Assembly (NCBI RefSeq): GCF_005862235.1 | Contig: NZ_VCEK01000003.1 | Location: forward strand, 974,079-1,038,078 | Direction: 5' to 3' | DNA length: 64,000 bases | Source of the DNA: Saccharomonospora piscinae | Lineage (GTDB): Bacteria; Actinomycetota; Actinomycetes; Mycobacteriales; Pseudonocardiaceae | Shown: positions 32,990 through 42,800 of the stretch, in pieces | Layout: each line of letters opens with the position of its first letter | Numbering within the stretch: the first letter of the stretch is position 1 | Program-made: the position numbers and the translations under genes | The notes under the pieces: generated by a model | What the model saw: only the letters and a program-made list of their open reading frames with translations | The model's database searches: none | What the model was told of the DNA's origin: nothing

Positions 32990-33091
32990 GTGAAGAAGCT
33001 GCTCGTGCTCACCGGCGTCGCCACCGCGCTGCTCGCCCTGTGCCGCACTGCCGGGGAAAAGAACACCTCCGCGGAGCGGTCCTCGCGGTGA
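32990..33091 (+). CDS. Small hydrophobic peptide ORF, 33 aa
   Basis: A 33-residue ORF with an AGGGAG site seven bases before GTG 32990. It reads MKKLLVLTGVATALLALCRT at the start, two Lys followed by one hydrophobic segment, then a short charged tail. Its TGA overlaps the SDR start at 33088 (GTGA), so it may be translated as a leader that couples to the SDR. It could equally be a small membrane peptide. It begins like actinobacterial DLW-39 proteins but lacks their DLW motif. Confidence 0.35.
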   Translation: MKKLLVLTGVATALLALCRTAGEKNTSAERSSR

Positions 33092-33852
33092 CGGCGGGGG
33101 AGGGGACGCTCGCGGGGAAAGCCGCGCTGGTCACCGGCGGCTCACGCGGCATCGGTGCCGCGATCGTGCGGCGACTGGCCCGGGACGGTGCTGCCGTGGT
33201 GTTCAGCTACCGGGACAACGACGTGGCCGCTCGCACCATGGTGGAGGAGGTTGAAGCGTCCGGCGGGCGCGCGTGGGCGGTGCGGGCCGACCAAGCCGAT
33301 CCCGAGGCGATCGAGCAGCTGTTCACGCGAGCCGACCGGCACTTCGCCGAGGAAACGGCCGGCCTCGACATTCTCGTGAACAACGCGGGAATCGCCGTGC
33401 CGCAGGCAATCGAGTCGGCGACGGTGGAGGACTACGACCGTACGATGGCCGTGAACGCGCGGGGCACCTTCCTCGCGATGCACCACGCCGCGCGGCGGTT
33501 GCGCCCCGGTGGGCGGATCATCAACGTGTCCACGGTGAACACCGTCAACACGGGCCCCGGCGAAGCGATCTACGCGGCCAGCAAGGCGGCGACCGAGCAG
33601 TTCGCCCGGGCCGCCAGCCGCGAGCTCGGTGCGCGCGGCATCACGGTCAACACGGTGTCGCCCGGCATCACCGAGACGGATCTGTTGCGACAGAACGGTA
33701 CGCAGGCGGTGCTGGACACCCTCCCGCGCATCACTCCGCTCGGCCGCCTCGGTCGGCCGGACGACATCGCCTCGGTCGTCGCGTTCCTCGCCGGGCCGGA
33801 CGCCTCGTGGTTGACCGGCCAGAACATCAGGGCCGACGGCGGACTGGTCTGA
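33088..33852 (+). CDS. Short-chain dehydrogenase/reductase (SDR)
   Basis: A 254-residue classical SDR: VTGGSRGIGAA loop, NNAG in DILVNNAGIA, Ser in INVSTVNTVN, Tyr/Lys in YAASKAA, PGITETDLL tail. It is a typical FabG-like NADP(H) reductase. GTG 33088 overlaps the 33-aa ORF stop. It diverges from the precursor genes, with 305 bases between starts, and lies upstream of the ABC exporter. Whether it belongs to the peptide system is unclear. Confidence 0.85.
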   Translation: MTAGEGTLAGKAALVTGGSRGIGAAIVRRLARDGAAVVFSYRDNDVAARTMVEEVEASGGRAWAVRADQADPEAIEQLFTRADRHFAEETAGLDILVNNAGIAVPQAIESATVEDYDRTMAVNARGTFLAMHHAARRLRPGGRIINVSTVNTVNTGPGEAIYAASKAATEQFARAASRELGARGITVNTVSPGITETDLLRQNGTQAVLDTLPRITPLGRLGRPDDIASVVAFLAGPDASWLTGQNIRADGGLV

Positions 33853-33925
33853 ACAAGCACAGAAGTACTGACCGGCAGCGCGAATCTCAGCCCGCTGATT
33901 GATTCGGCCACCCGCCCGGCCGACC

Positions 33926-33931
33926 TAGATT
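33926..33931 (+). promoter_or_regulatory. -10 element of a probable leaderless promoter for the ABC exporter
   Basis: TAGATT ends seven bases before ATG 33939, so transcription would start at or next to the ATG. There is no ribosome site upstream of the ATG, supporting a leaderless message. Confidence 0.45.
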
Positions 33932-33938
33932 CGACGAC

Positions 33939-35768
33939 ATGAACCCTGACCGCAGTCTGGTGGGCGCCATCACGCGACAACACCTGCCGAAGGTGGGCGG
34001 CGCGGTGGTGCTCGGCCTGCTCGCCGCGGTCGCCGGACTCGCGCAGCCCGCGATGATCGGCGAGCTCATCGCGGCCGTCGGCACGAACGTGCCGCTGCTG
34101 GTCCCCATTCTGATCGTGGTCGGGCTGTTCGTCGCCGACGCCGCGCTGACGACGGCGCAGGCCTATCTCATGGGCCGCACCGGCGAGCGCATCGTGTACG
34201 ACACCCGCACGGCCTTGATCGAGCGGGTGCTCCACGCCGATGTCCGCGCGTTCAGCCGGTGGCGGCACGGGGACATCCAGGCGCGGATCGTCACGGACAC
34301 GTCGCTGCTCAAGATCGCCTTGGCGCAGAGCACCGCCAGCATCATCGTCGACTCGTTCATGGTGCTCGGCAGCGTGGTGCTGATGTTCGTGATCGACCCA
34401 CTCCTGCTCGGCGTCACCGTGGCCTGCATGGCCGTGGCCAGTCTGGTCGCACTGGTGCTGGCACGGAAGCTGCGCAAAGCCGCCGTCCGCAACCGGACGA
34501 TCGTCGGTGACCTCGGCGCCGACCTGCACCGTGCGATCGGCGCACTGAACACCGTCAAAGCGTGCCGCGCGGAGCGGCTCGAAGGCAACCGGATCGGCGG
34601 GCTTGCCGTGTCGGCCCGCCGATCCGGCGTCAGGGTCAGCGCGCTGAGCGCCATGCTCTCGCCCACGATGGGCATCGGGCTTCAGGCCTCGCTCGCGGCA
34701 GTGATCATCACCGGGATGGGCCGCGTGGCCACCGGCTCGTTGGGCCCGGCCGAGCTCACGTCGTTCATCATGTATCTCTTCTACCTCGTGTCGCCACTGG
34801 TCATGCTCTTCATGAGCATCGGTCAGCTCCAGCAGGGCAGGGCGGCGATCGGGCGCATCAACGAACTCGCCGACATCGATCAGGAGCCGTCCGTTGTGCT
34901 CCCGCCGACGCCCGCGAGCACGTCCGAGCGCGAGTCCACCGAGTTCACTGAGTCCACAGAGTTTATTGAGTCCACTGAGGATTCGGTGGAGCCGGAGGCC
35001 GTCGTCGGCAACGGAGCCGGCGTGGCGTTCGATCGCGTCCGGTTCGCGTACGGACCCGACGAGCCCACGCTGCGCGGCGTCTCGTTCACCGTGCCCGCGC
35101 GCGGGCTGACGGCGATCGTCGGCCCCTCCGGTTCCGGCAAGACGACGTTGCTGCAACTGCTGATGCGGCTGTACCCGGTGTCGGACGGGCGGATTCTGCT
35201 CGATGGCGAGAACATCGCCTCCATCCCGGTGCATCGGCTGCGCGGTCGCGTCGGCTATGTGCAGCAGGAGAGTGCGACCCTGCGCGGCACGATCGGCGAC
35301 AACCTCGTCTACGGCGAGCAGCACGCGAACGCCGACGAGATCGATCGCGCGCTCCGGCTCGCCGGGCTGGACGAGGTCGTGCGCTCGCTGCCGAGGGGAA
35401 TACACACCGAGATCGGGGAGAACGGGGCCGGACTCTCCGGTGGGCAGCGGCAGCGCCTCGCGATCGCACGGATGCTCATCCGGCGGCCTGCCGTGTTGCT
35501 GCTCGACGAGGCGACCTCGAACCTGGATTCGGACTCGGAACTGGCCCTGCGCACCACGCTGCGTTCGATCGCGAGCGAATGCACGGTGATCAGTGTGGCG
35601 CACCGGATGTCGACGGTGGTCGACGCGGACCGGATCGTCGTCATGGAGGCGGGCGCCGTCGGCGCTGTCGGCACCCACCACGAGCTGCTGCGGACCAGCG
35701 AGCTTTACCAGCGGTTGAACGCGATCCAGTTCCAGGGTGAGCAAGCTGCCCACGGCCTGCCGGTGTGA
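33939..35768 (+). CDS. ABC exporter with fused membrane and ATPase domains
   Basis: A 609-residue half-transporter: six-helix membrane domain (about residues 15-310), then an ATPase with Walker A GPSGSGKTT (about 395), Q-loop YVQQESATLRG, LSGGQRQRL and Walker B VLLLDEATSNLD, switch His in SVAHRMS. It is of the lipid/peptide/drug exporter class and would dimerise. No N-terminal C39 peptidase domain exists. A Thr/Glu/Ser-rich linker (about residues 325-350, STEFTESTEFIESTED) joins the two domains and is unusual. It lies next to the precursor cluster and is a candidate peptide exporter or self-immunity pump. Confidence 0.9.
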   Translation: MNPDRSLVGAITRQHLPKVGGAVVLGLLAAVAGLAQPAMIGELIAAVGTNVPLLVPILIVVGLFVADAALTTAQAYLMGRTGERIVYDTRTALIERVLHADVRAFSRWRHGDIQARIVTDTSLLKIALAQSTASIIVDSFMVLGSVVLMFVIDPLLLGVTVACMAVASLVALVLARKLRKAAVRNRTIVGDLGADLHRAIGALNTVKACRAERLEGNRIGGLAVSARRSGVRVSALSAMLSPTMGIGLQASLAAVIITGMGRVATGSLGPAELTSFIMYLFYLVSPLVMLFMSIGQLQQGRAAIGRINELADIDQEPSVVLPPTPASTSERESTEFTESTEFIESTEDSVEPEAVVGNGAGVAFDRVRFAYGPDEPTLRGVSFTVPARGLTAIVGPSGSGKTTLLQLLMRLYPVSDGRILLDGENIASIPVHRLRGRVGYVQQESATLRGTIGDNLVYGEQHANADEIDRALRLAGLDEVVRSLPRGIHTEIGENGAGLSGGQRQRLAIARMLIRRPAVLLLDEATSNLDSDSELALRTTLRSIASECTVISVAHRMSTVVDADRIVVMEAGAVGAVGTHHELLRTSELYQRLNAIQFQGEQAAHGLPV

Positions 35769-35778
35769 TGCTGCCGCG

Positions 35779-36483
35779 TCAGGCCTGTCGCACCTCCGGC
35801 AGGGCCGAGGTCTCCCGCCGGTGGTAGTCCACCAGCCCGAACTTGTGCGCCAGCGCGGCGGCCTCGGTGCGGTTGGCGGCCTCCAGCTTGCGCAGGATAC
35901 TCAGGACGTGCGAGCCCACGGTCGCTCGGCTGATGAACAGCTCCTGCGCGATGCGGGCGTTGGATTTGCCCTCCGCGAGGCAGACCAGCACCTCGTGTTC
36001 TCGTCCGGTGAGTCCCTCCAGCCGCCGGGAGGGCGGCGCCGAGATGACCTCGACCAGCTGTTCGCGATACTGGTGCAGGATCTGCGAGGAGACGAACAAC
36101 TGGCGCGAGGCCGCCGCGTGCACGGCGCCGATGATCTCCCACGGCGAGTCGTTGGCCAGCACCACCGCGGAGACCCGGCGGGACAGCGCCTGGCCGATAT
36201 CGTCGATGGTGTTGTCACACACCGCCACGACCTGTCGAGGCAGACCTGCCGGTACCGAACCGCCCCACAGCTCGTGCAGGGCGTGAAGATTCGAGGCGAC
36301 CTGGTTGCGCATCAGCCAGGCGTCCGGCCGGTCCGGTGAAAGGTTCCTGGCCGCGGCCTCCACCGTGGGTGCGACCTGACTGATCGAGATGTTGAACCGA
36401 CCGAGATCCATCGCGTGAAACCAGGAGAAGAACGGCTCCAAGGATCTGTCCGATGTTTCACTGATTATTCCCAGGGCGATCAC
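35779..36483 (-). CDS. LuxR-type regulator with degenerate receiver-like domain
   Basis: A 234-residue protein. C-terminal Ger[24 protein letters not shown] then [17 protein letters not shown]. The N-terminal part has receiver-like length and end ([19 protein letters not shown]) but no acidic pair at the start ([11 protein letters not shown]) and no clear phospho-Asp, so it probably senses by another route. GTG 36483 follows an AGAAGAG site; upstream codons encode a basic tail and are less likely. It ends 10 bases from the exporter, convergent, and is a candidate regulator of the peptide cluster. Confidence 0.78.
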   Translation of the reverse strand: MIALGIISETSDRSLEPFFSWFHAMDLGRFNISISQVAPTVEAAARNLSPDRPDAWLMRNQVASNLHALHELWGGSVPAGLPRQVVAVCDNTIDDIGQALSRRVSAVVLANDSPWEIIGAVHAAASRQLFVSSQILHQYREQLVEVISAPPSRRLEGLTGREHEVLVCLAEGKSNARIAQELFISRATVGSHVLSILRKLEAANRTEAAALAHKFGLVDYHRRETSALPEVRQA

Positions 36484-37291
36484 CAAGTGTGCTCTTCTTT
36501 CTCGTGAATGCACGTCATCGAGCCGCCGTCTCCCCCGCAGTGCGACAGGCCCATCTCGGTGCGTCGTCGGCGCGGGTGGCACCGCGCCAGTTCACGGCCT
36601 GCTGCCGAATGATTCGCATGCCACTCTGCGTTTCACTCGACAGGCGGATAGTAGCCCCAACGGGTGACAGCAACAACCTCACATATCGGGCGTGAATCGA
36701 TGCGCGTGACAATTGTGATACCGGTGGCTGCGCTGAATGGAGTACCTGGTGATAGCCGCTGGGTGGCGTGTTTGCGACGTCGGGGGCGGTGCTGTCCTGC
36801 GCTGATCCCGTTTGTGGGGGCCGGATTGCCGTTCGTCGATGCGGGTCGCCGACGGTGGGCAGCCGGGCTCGATGCCGCGCGATCGCCGCCGCGGCTGCTA
36901 CCGAGACGCTACTCACCGGATATCCTCCGCGCGTCGACAACGGCTCGCGGGTTGTCCGCCTGGAATGTGCTCGACACCCTCGGTCCGAGCAGCTAGGAGA
37001 ATAGTCGAGGAATCGATTCGCGGGCGCCGTTCGAGATCACGAAGATCTCGCGAAGATCATACGGGTCGGCTGATGCGCGGTGCGGTGACGGGCCGGGGCC
37101 GGTTGCCGGGCCCTGCCCGCAGTGCTCTACTCGAAGAGTGGGTCCGGACAGGGAGGAGCACTCCAGGGCCCAGATCGAGCACGGCCCGTGCTGCCACCCA
37201 TCGGTGACAAGCCGTGGACCCGTTGTCGATAGTCGCAGGCCACACCGGTTGCGGCGCTGTGCCGTGCTGCTCGCCGAATTGAGAGGAGCAC
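36484..37291. other. Intergenic region without a convincing gene (808 bp)
   Basis: Open frames here lack codon bias, ribosome sites and recognisable protein. Base composition is less GC-rich than the neighbours in places. A small inverted repeat GAGATC/GATCTC occurs near 37038-37054. The right end carries the GAGAGGAGCAC ribosome site of the DUF1254 gene. Confidence 0.6.
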
Positions 37292-38656
37292 ATGGTGACT
37301 TCCGCGAGCACGAGCCGTCGCCCCACACGGGAAGTGAGTCGCGACTGGCGCCGCGAGTTCGCCTACACGCTCGGCGAACAGGCCTACGTATACGGCTTCC
37401 CCTACATCTACAACGCCGAACTCCGCTACAAGTGGGTGACCCAGGACGACGCGGGGATGGCGATGCATTCCGCCGTCAATCACTTCTGGCGCGGCCGAAC
37501 GCTTTTCGACGCCTCCGACCAGGAAGGCTTGACGCCGAACAACGACACGCTCTACTCGAGCGGATGGGTCGACCTGAGTACGGAGCCCGTCATCCTCTCC
37601 CATCCGGAGATGGGCGACCGCTACTTCACCTTCGAACTTGTCGGTATCACGTCCGACAACTACGACTACGTCGGCAGGCGCGCCACCGGGGCGAACGCCG
37701 GTGACTTCGCCTTGATCGGCCCGGGCTGGGACGGCGAACTGCCCGAAGGAGTGCGTCGTACGGCGACCTCGCCCAGCCCCTGGATACTGTTGCTCGGCCG
37801 GACCCTCGTGGACGGGTGGGACGACCTCCCCGCCGTCCACGCACTCCAGGACCAGTACCGGCTGACTCCGCTCCACCTGTTCGGCACGAAGGATGCCGTC
37901 GTACCGAAGCGCCGCGACGTGTTGGAAACCGTCGATGGCGGGCGGGATCCGCTAGGGCAGTGGAAGACGCTGAACGCGATGCTTGCGGAGAATCCCCCTC
38001 CCGAACACCACGAGATCCTGCTCCGGCAGTTCGCGGAGATCGGCGTCGGTGCCGGCCTCGACGTTGAGGCGCAGCCCGACTCCGTCAAGCAGGGGCTCAT
38101 CGACGCCGCTGCCGCGGGCAGGCCCATGCTCGAACAGCAGCTTCTCAGCGGCGACTGGGCCAAGCTCATCAACGGCTGGCGCTACCCGCCGCCGCAGATG
38201 GGTCATTTCGGAGACGACTTCGTGAAGCGGGCCGCCGAGCAGGCACTGTTCGGTGTCGCCGCGAATGATCCGGAAGAGGCGTTGTACCTCGTCGCGTTCC
38301 AGGACTCGGAGGGTGAAACGTTGTCGACGGGCAGCTACGAGATGCGTTTCGACGCGGGGCAACTGCCTCCTGTGGACGCCTTCTGGTCGCTGACCGCCTA
38401 CGACGAGGACCGCAACCTGATCGCCAATCCGATCGACCGCTACTCCCTCGGCGACCGGGCGCGGGACCTGATCACCGAACCGGACGGCAGCCTGACCATC
38501 CACCTGCGACCCGACTCACCGGGCTCGGACCGGGAACGCAACTGGTTGCCCACACCGCGACAGGGCATCTGGTTCGTGGCCCTGCGTATGTACCTTCCGC
38601 ATCCGGAGGCCATCGACGCGCGCTGGCAGTGCCCGCCGATCAGGCGCACGGGGTAG
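37292..38656 (+). CDS. DUF1254/DUF1214 domain protein
   Basis: A 454-residue protein. Residues about 25-170 match DUF1254: YTLGEQAYVYGFPYIYNAEL and then TPNNDTLYSSGWVDLSTEPVIL. The C-terminal part matches DUF1214: GSYEMRFDAGQLPPVDAFWS and LTAYDEDRNLI, ending near GIWFVALRMYLP. The two domains usually occur together in this order. No signal peptide is present, unlike many Gram-negative members. Function of the family is unknown. ATG 37292 has a GAGAGGAG site. Confidence 0.85.
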   Translation: MVTSASTSRRPTREVSRDWRREFAYTLGEQAYVYGFPYIYNAELRYKWVTQDDAGMAMHSAVNHFWRGRTLFDASDQEGLTPNNDTLYSSGWVDLSTEPVILSHPEMGDRYFTFELVGITSDNYDYVGRRATGANAGDFALIGPGWDGELPEGVRRTATSPSPWILLLGRTLVDGWDDLPAVHALQDQYRLTPLHLFGTKDAVVPKRRDVLETVDGGRDPLGQWKTLNAMLAENPPPEHHEILLRQFAEIGVGAGLDVEAQPDSVKQGLIDAAAAGRPMLEQQLLSGDWAKLINGWRYPPPQMGHFGDDFVKRAAEQALFGVAANDPEEALYLVAFQDSEGETLSTGSYEMRFDAGQLPPVDAFWSLTAYDEDRNLIANPIDRYSLGDRARDLITEPDGSLTIHLRPDSPGSDRERNWLPTPRQGIWFVALRMYLPHPEAIDARWQCPPIRRTG

Positions 38657-38713
38657 GGGTAGCCTGCGAGCCGAGGCAGCCGGACGAGACCGCACCGAGG
38701 ATGTTGGTTGAGC

Positions 38714-39172
38714 TCACGTGAGGTGGGGCGGGAAACCGCCGGTGGCGATCGGTCCCCAGCGGTCGATCTCGATGCGGATCAGCGACTTGTTCTGCCGGGC
38801 CATCGCCTCGCGATACTCGTCCCAGTCGGGATGTTCACCGGAGATGCATCGGAAGTACTCGACGAGGCCATCCAGTGCTTCCGGCATGTCCAGCACATCG
38901 GCGCGGCCGTCGACCTGTACGTACGGACCATCCCAGTCGTCGGAGAGGACACAGATCGACACACGTGGTTCCCGGCGGGCGTTGTGAGCCTTGGCCCGCT
39001 GCGGATAGGTGGAAACGACGATCCGGCCATGGGAGTCGACACCGCAGGTCACCGGTGACAACTGCGGAAAGCCGTTCGAGCGGGTGGTGAACAGCACACC
39101 CCGGTGCCGGGGACGCAGGAACTGCAGCAGCGTGTCACGGTCGACGTGTTCGGCGGTGGCGATGCGCGGCAT
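38714..39172 (-). CDS. PPOX-class F420/FMN-binding protein
   Basis: A 152-residue split-barrel flavoprotein of the pyridoxamine-phosphate-oxidase-like (Rv1155-type) class. Family features: FLRPRHRGVLFTTRSNGFPQ, then SPVTCGVDSHGRIVVSTYPQR and KAHNARREPRVSICV; the C-terminal part contains YVQVDGRADVLD. In actinomycetes these proteins bind F420 or FMN and reduce varied substrates. It is monocistronic. Confidence 0.87.
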   Translation of the reverse strand: MPRIATAEHVDRDTLLQFLRPRHRGVLFTTRSNGFPQLSPVTCGVDSHGRIVVSTYPQRAKAHNARREPRVSICVLSDDWDGPYVQVDGRADVLDMPEALDGLVEYFRCISGEHPDWDEYREAMARQNKSLIRIEIDRWGPIATGGFPPHLT

Positions 39173-39368
39173 GACGGGATTCCTGTTCGGGTCGTGGCTT
39201 TCCGTTGGCCGACTCTACCGGGCGTTGGACGTGGTGTGTCCGGCCTCGGCGTGAGTGTTCCGCCGAGGCCGACGACGGTGACCGGCTCGCCCTGGAATTC
39301 CGCTCGGGCGATGAGCACAGCCGACGGCTGACCGACTCCGTGGATGGTTCCACGCGGAGGCGAAGCTC

Positions 39369-39845
39369 TCAGCGTAAGCCCACTCGGCAGCGGTGCAGTG
39401 CGTAGGTTCCGAAGTCCTCGCCGAGTCGTCGTTCGGGGCCCCCACGGGCCTCGGAACCCGGATCCCAGGCGACCACCGGATACTCGCCGTCCTCGTTCCG
39501 CTGCGAGTTGTCCAGCGAGATGAGGCCGCCCATGCCGTCGTACTCGATGACAAGCAGGTGCGACGGGAAACGCTCGTCCTCGCGAGCCTCGAGTGTTGCC
39601 GACACCGTGCCGCGCAGCCGTTCACCGCCTTTCGGAGTGCGGTTGACACCCATGATCTCCACACCGCCGGCCTCGCAACTTCCCAGTTCGGCGATAAAAA
39701 GCCGGTAGGACGGTGGGAACGTCGTCGACAGCTCAGCTTCGGCGCGTGTGATGTCCTCCTCGCTCAGCCCTCCGGTGAAGTTGCATTCGTCCGGGTTGCT
39801 CTCGATGAGTTCGACCAGTTCCCTGACCGAATCGACGCCACTCAT
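39369..39845 (-). CDS. SMI1/KNR4 (SUKH)-family immunity protein
   Basis: A 158-residue SUKH-fold protein: EEDITRAEAELSTTFPPSYR and LFIAELGSC near the start, GGVEIMGVNR and the later YDGMGGLISLDNSQ and YPVVAWDPGS blocks. SUKH proteins are the commonest immunity proteins to nuclease tips of polymorphic toxins. Its ATG overlaps the RHS toxin stop (ATGA), so it is the cognate antidote by position. It would bind and block the LHH-type nuclease in the cytosol. Confidence 0.9.
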   Translation of the reverse strand: MSGVDSVRELVELIESNPDECNFTGGLSEEDITRAEAELSTTFPPSYRLFIAELGSCEAGGVEIMGVNRTPKGGERLRGTVSATLEAREDERFPSHLLVIEYDGMGGLISLDNSQRNEDGEYPVVAWDPGSEARGGPERRLGEDFGTYALHRCRVGLR

Positions 39846-42800
39846 TTCTTAGGACACCATCCGAATCCCTTGGCTCGTTCTTTCCAGTAGTCTTTCTTCC
39901 ATTCGGCGAACTCATCCCGATCGATGCCGCTCGGGATGCTCGTACCAGCTTTCCAGTGCAACGTATTATATGAGCCGCTGCCCGTGTAGTTGCCCTGAGC
40001 CAGGTGCATCGACTGGGTCAACTCGGCGAGCGGACCGTCCTGGCTCTGCAACATGTGGTGGATGTTGAGTGGCTTGTCGTCCGGTCCCATCGGTGCGAGC
40101 CCCTGGATCATCCGCTTCAAGTTGGTCCTGCCGTACTTGTCCTCGGGGGAGACGTAGGCGGGGTCGATCAGGTCATCGCGCTGGTACACGCGCTGCCCGT
40201 TGTACTCGACCGGCGTCCAGAACTTCGAGGTCCCCAGCTGCAGTGGCGTGAACGCGGCCAGGCCAAGCGGGTCGATCCACAGCAGCGGGTTGTCCACGTA
40301 CCGGTGTGGGTTCGCCGCAGGCTGCAGCCCCAGCGGATCCGGAGACAGGTACGCGGCGGCATCCGCGTCGTAGTACCGCATTGTGTTGTAATGCAGACCG
40401 GTCTCGGCGTCCCGGTAGTGGCCGGGGAACCGCAACGGACAGTCCACCCCGGGATCACCCGTCGCGAACCCGTTCCCCCACAGGGTCGTGACCCGCCGCC
40501 ACGCGATCCGACCGTCGAGCGTGGCCAGTTCACTCGGCGTCCCGACGAGGTCGGTGACGATCGCGTAGAACCTGCGGTCGACCTCCTCCTGGCTCAGCGC
40601 ACCCGAGCGCCATGTCCGATGGAGCTGGCTGGCCGCGCGGTAGGTTCCGGGCTCGTAATCCCATGTCACGGCCTGCCGACTGGCGCCGGTGACGACTCGT
40701 TGCTCGGCCAGCGCGGCACCGTCCCAGCTGAATTCCACTTCTTCGGCGATACCGCCATCCGGCCCGAGCCTGGTTTTGCCGATTCGCCGACCGACCACGT
40801 CATAGCGGTACCGCCACGACGTACCGTCCGGAGTGACCACACCCACGAGCCGGTCCTCCGCGTCCCACGCGTACCGCCATTCCCTCCGTCGGCCCGACAA
40901 CGTGCGCCGGAAAGCCCGCACCACACGACCCTGTGCGTCGTACTCGTAGCGCAGCCGACCGGCCTGTTTCACGAGCGTCCCCTGCGTTTGGCGAGCGCCC
41001 TGTGCGGAATCGTCCGGAGCCGGATAGCTTGCGCCCGTGATGTTCCCGGACCGGTCGTAGGCGTAGGTCTCTCTCCACGTCGACGCACGCACGGCGGTGA
41101 CCCGCCCCGCCGGATCGAGGTCGAACAGGCGGGTCCCACCGAGCTGGTCGACGACCTTCGCCAGGCGGCCGTCCGGATGGTAGGAGTAGCCGCGAGTCTG
41201 ATTTCGCCTCGGACCGTGCCGGTCCGGGCCCCAGATCGTCTGCCCGATCAGTTGGTTGGCAGGGTCCCAGGACTGGGTCAGACTGCCGTGTCCGAACGTA
41301 CGGCTGACTTCTCGCCCGGCGGCATCGTGACGAAACGACAGGACGCCGCCCGTGGTCGCGAGCGTCTCCGGAAGCCCACGCGCATCGTAGGTCCACGTCG
41401 AGACCGCACCGGAGGGCGTCACACGGCGAACTCGTTGGCCTGCAAGATCGTAGGTGTGTTCGACTGTCCGGCCGTCGATGGTCTCCGCAGTGATTCGACC
41501 GACCGCGTCGTAGGCGTACTCCAGTACGCTGTCCTGGGTGGCGGCACGCACGGGGCGTCCTGCGGCGTCGTAGGCGAAGGTCGTGGTCCGGCCATCGTCG
41601 GACACCGTGCGAACGACCCGCCCGACCACGTCTCGCGAATACTCCACGGTCTGACCGGCACCGTTGGTACGCGCCGTGAGCCGGTCCGCCGCGTCGTGGC
41701 CGTACCGCAGGGTCCGGTCGTTGAAGTCGGTCTCCGCCACCAGCCGTCCCGCCGCGTCGAACTCGTATCGCCATCGCAGACCGAGCGGGTTGGTCACGGT
41801 CGTCAGTCGTAACTCGTGGTCATGGGCGAACTCGTATCTCGCGCCGTCGGGTTCGGTGCGCGACGTCGGTAGACCGAACGGTCCGTAGCTGAACGACGTC
41901 GTGAGTCCGACCGGGTTGCGGTACTCGACCAGATTGCCCGAGGCGTCGTAACACCACTCTTCGCGCGCGCCGTCCGCGGACACACGCCACAGTTGCTTCC
42001 CCTCCACCGTCCAGCCCTGTCGGGTCACTCCTCGGTGCGGATCGGAGACAGCCGTGATGCGGCCCAAAGCATCCCGCGTGAACCGGACCGTCTCACCGCC
42101 GGCGGACGTGACACCAACGACCAGCCCTGCCGAATCCGTCGTGTACCGCTCCACGCGACCGAGTGGGTCGGTGCGCGCGATGCGATGCCCGCGCGAGTCG
42201 TAGCTGTAGCGGATCACCCCGCCCATCGGATCGGTGACGGCGAGCAGGTTTCCGCGTTCGTCGTAGGTGCGCTGCCAGGTCCTGCCGTCCGCGGCCACCA
42301 TGCGGGTCGGACGGCGGTTCTCGTACTCGATCGTCAGGCTCGATCCGTCCGGCTGGTCGACGGTGATCGGGTCGCCGTCGTCGTCGAGTGTGTAGCGGAT
42401 CGTGTTGCCCATCCCATCGGTGTGCGCCAGCAACCGGTGGTAGCGGTCGTATTCCATGGCGTCCGCGTTCCCAAGCGGATCGACCACTTCGGTCAGGTGG
42501 CCGAACCGGTCGTAGTGGTACGTGGTCGTGTGGCCCAGTGCGCTGGTGACGGTGGTGACGCGGTTCTTGGTGTCGTAGCCGAACGTCGACGCCAGTGCGC
42601 CGTCTTCACCGGCGGCGTGGAGAACGCGGCCGTTCGCGTCGTAGTCGTAGGAGTACCTGTAGCCATTGCGGTCTGTCCATGCGCTGATCCGTCCAGCGGC
42701 GTCGTAGTCGTAGCGGTAGGGGACTCCGCTGGAGTCGGTGATCGCGACCAGTCGTCCGAGATCGTCGTAGTCGTACCGCACGAGGGGGACGCCTTCGGCG

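Noticed and set aside
32990-33091. DLW-39 family protein
   Set aside because: It begins MKKLLVL like that family but lacks the DLW motif and is shorter.
36664-36996. 110-aa plus-strand open frame upstream of the DUF1254 gene
   Set aside because: No ribosome site, no recognisable domain, and Arg-rich composition typical of a chance frame.
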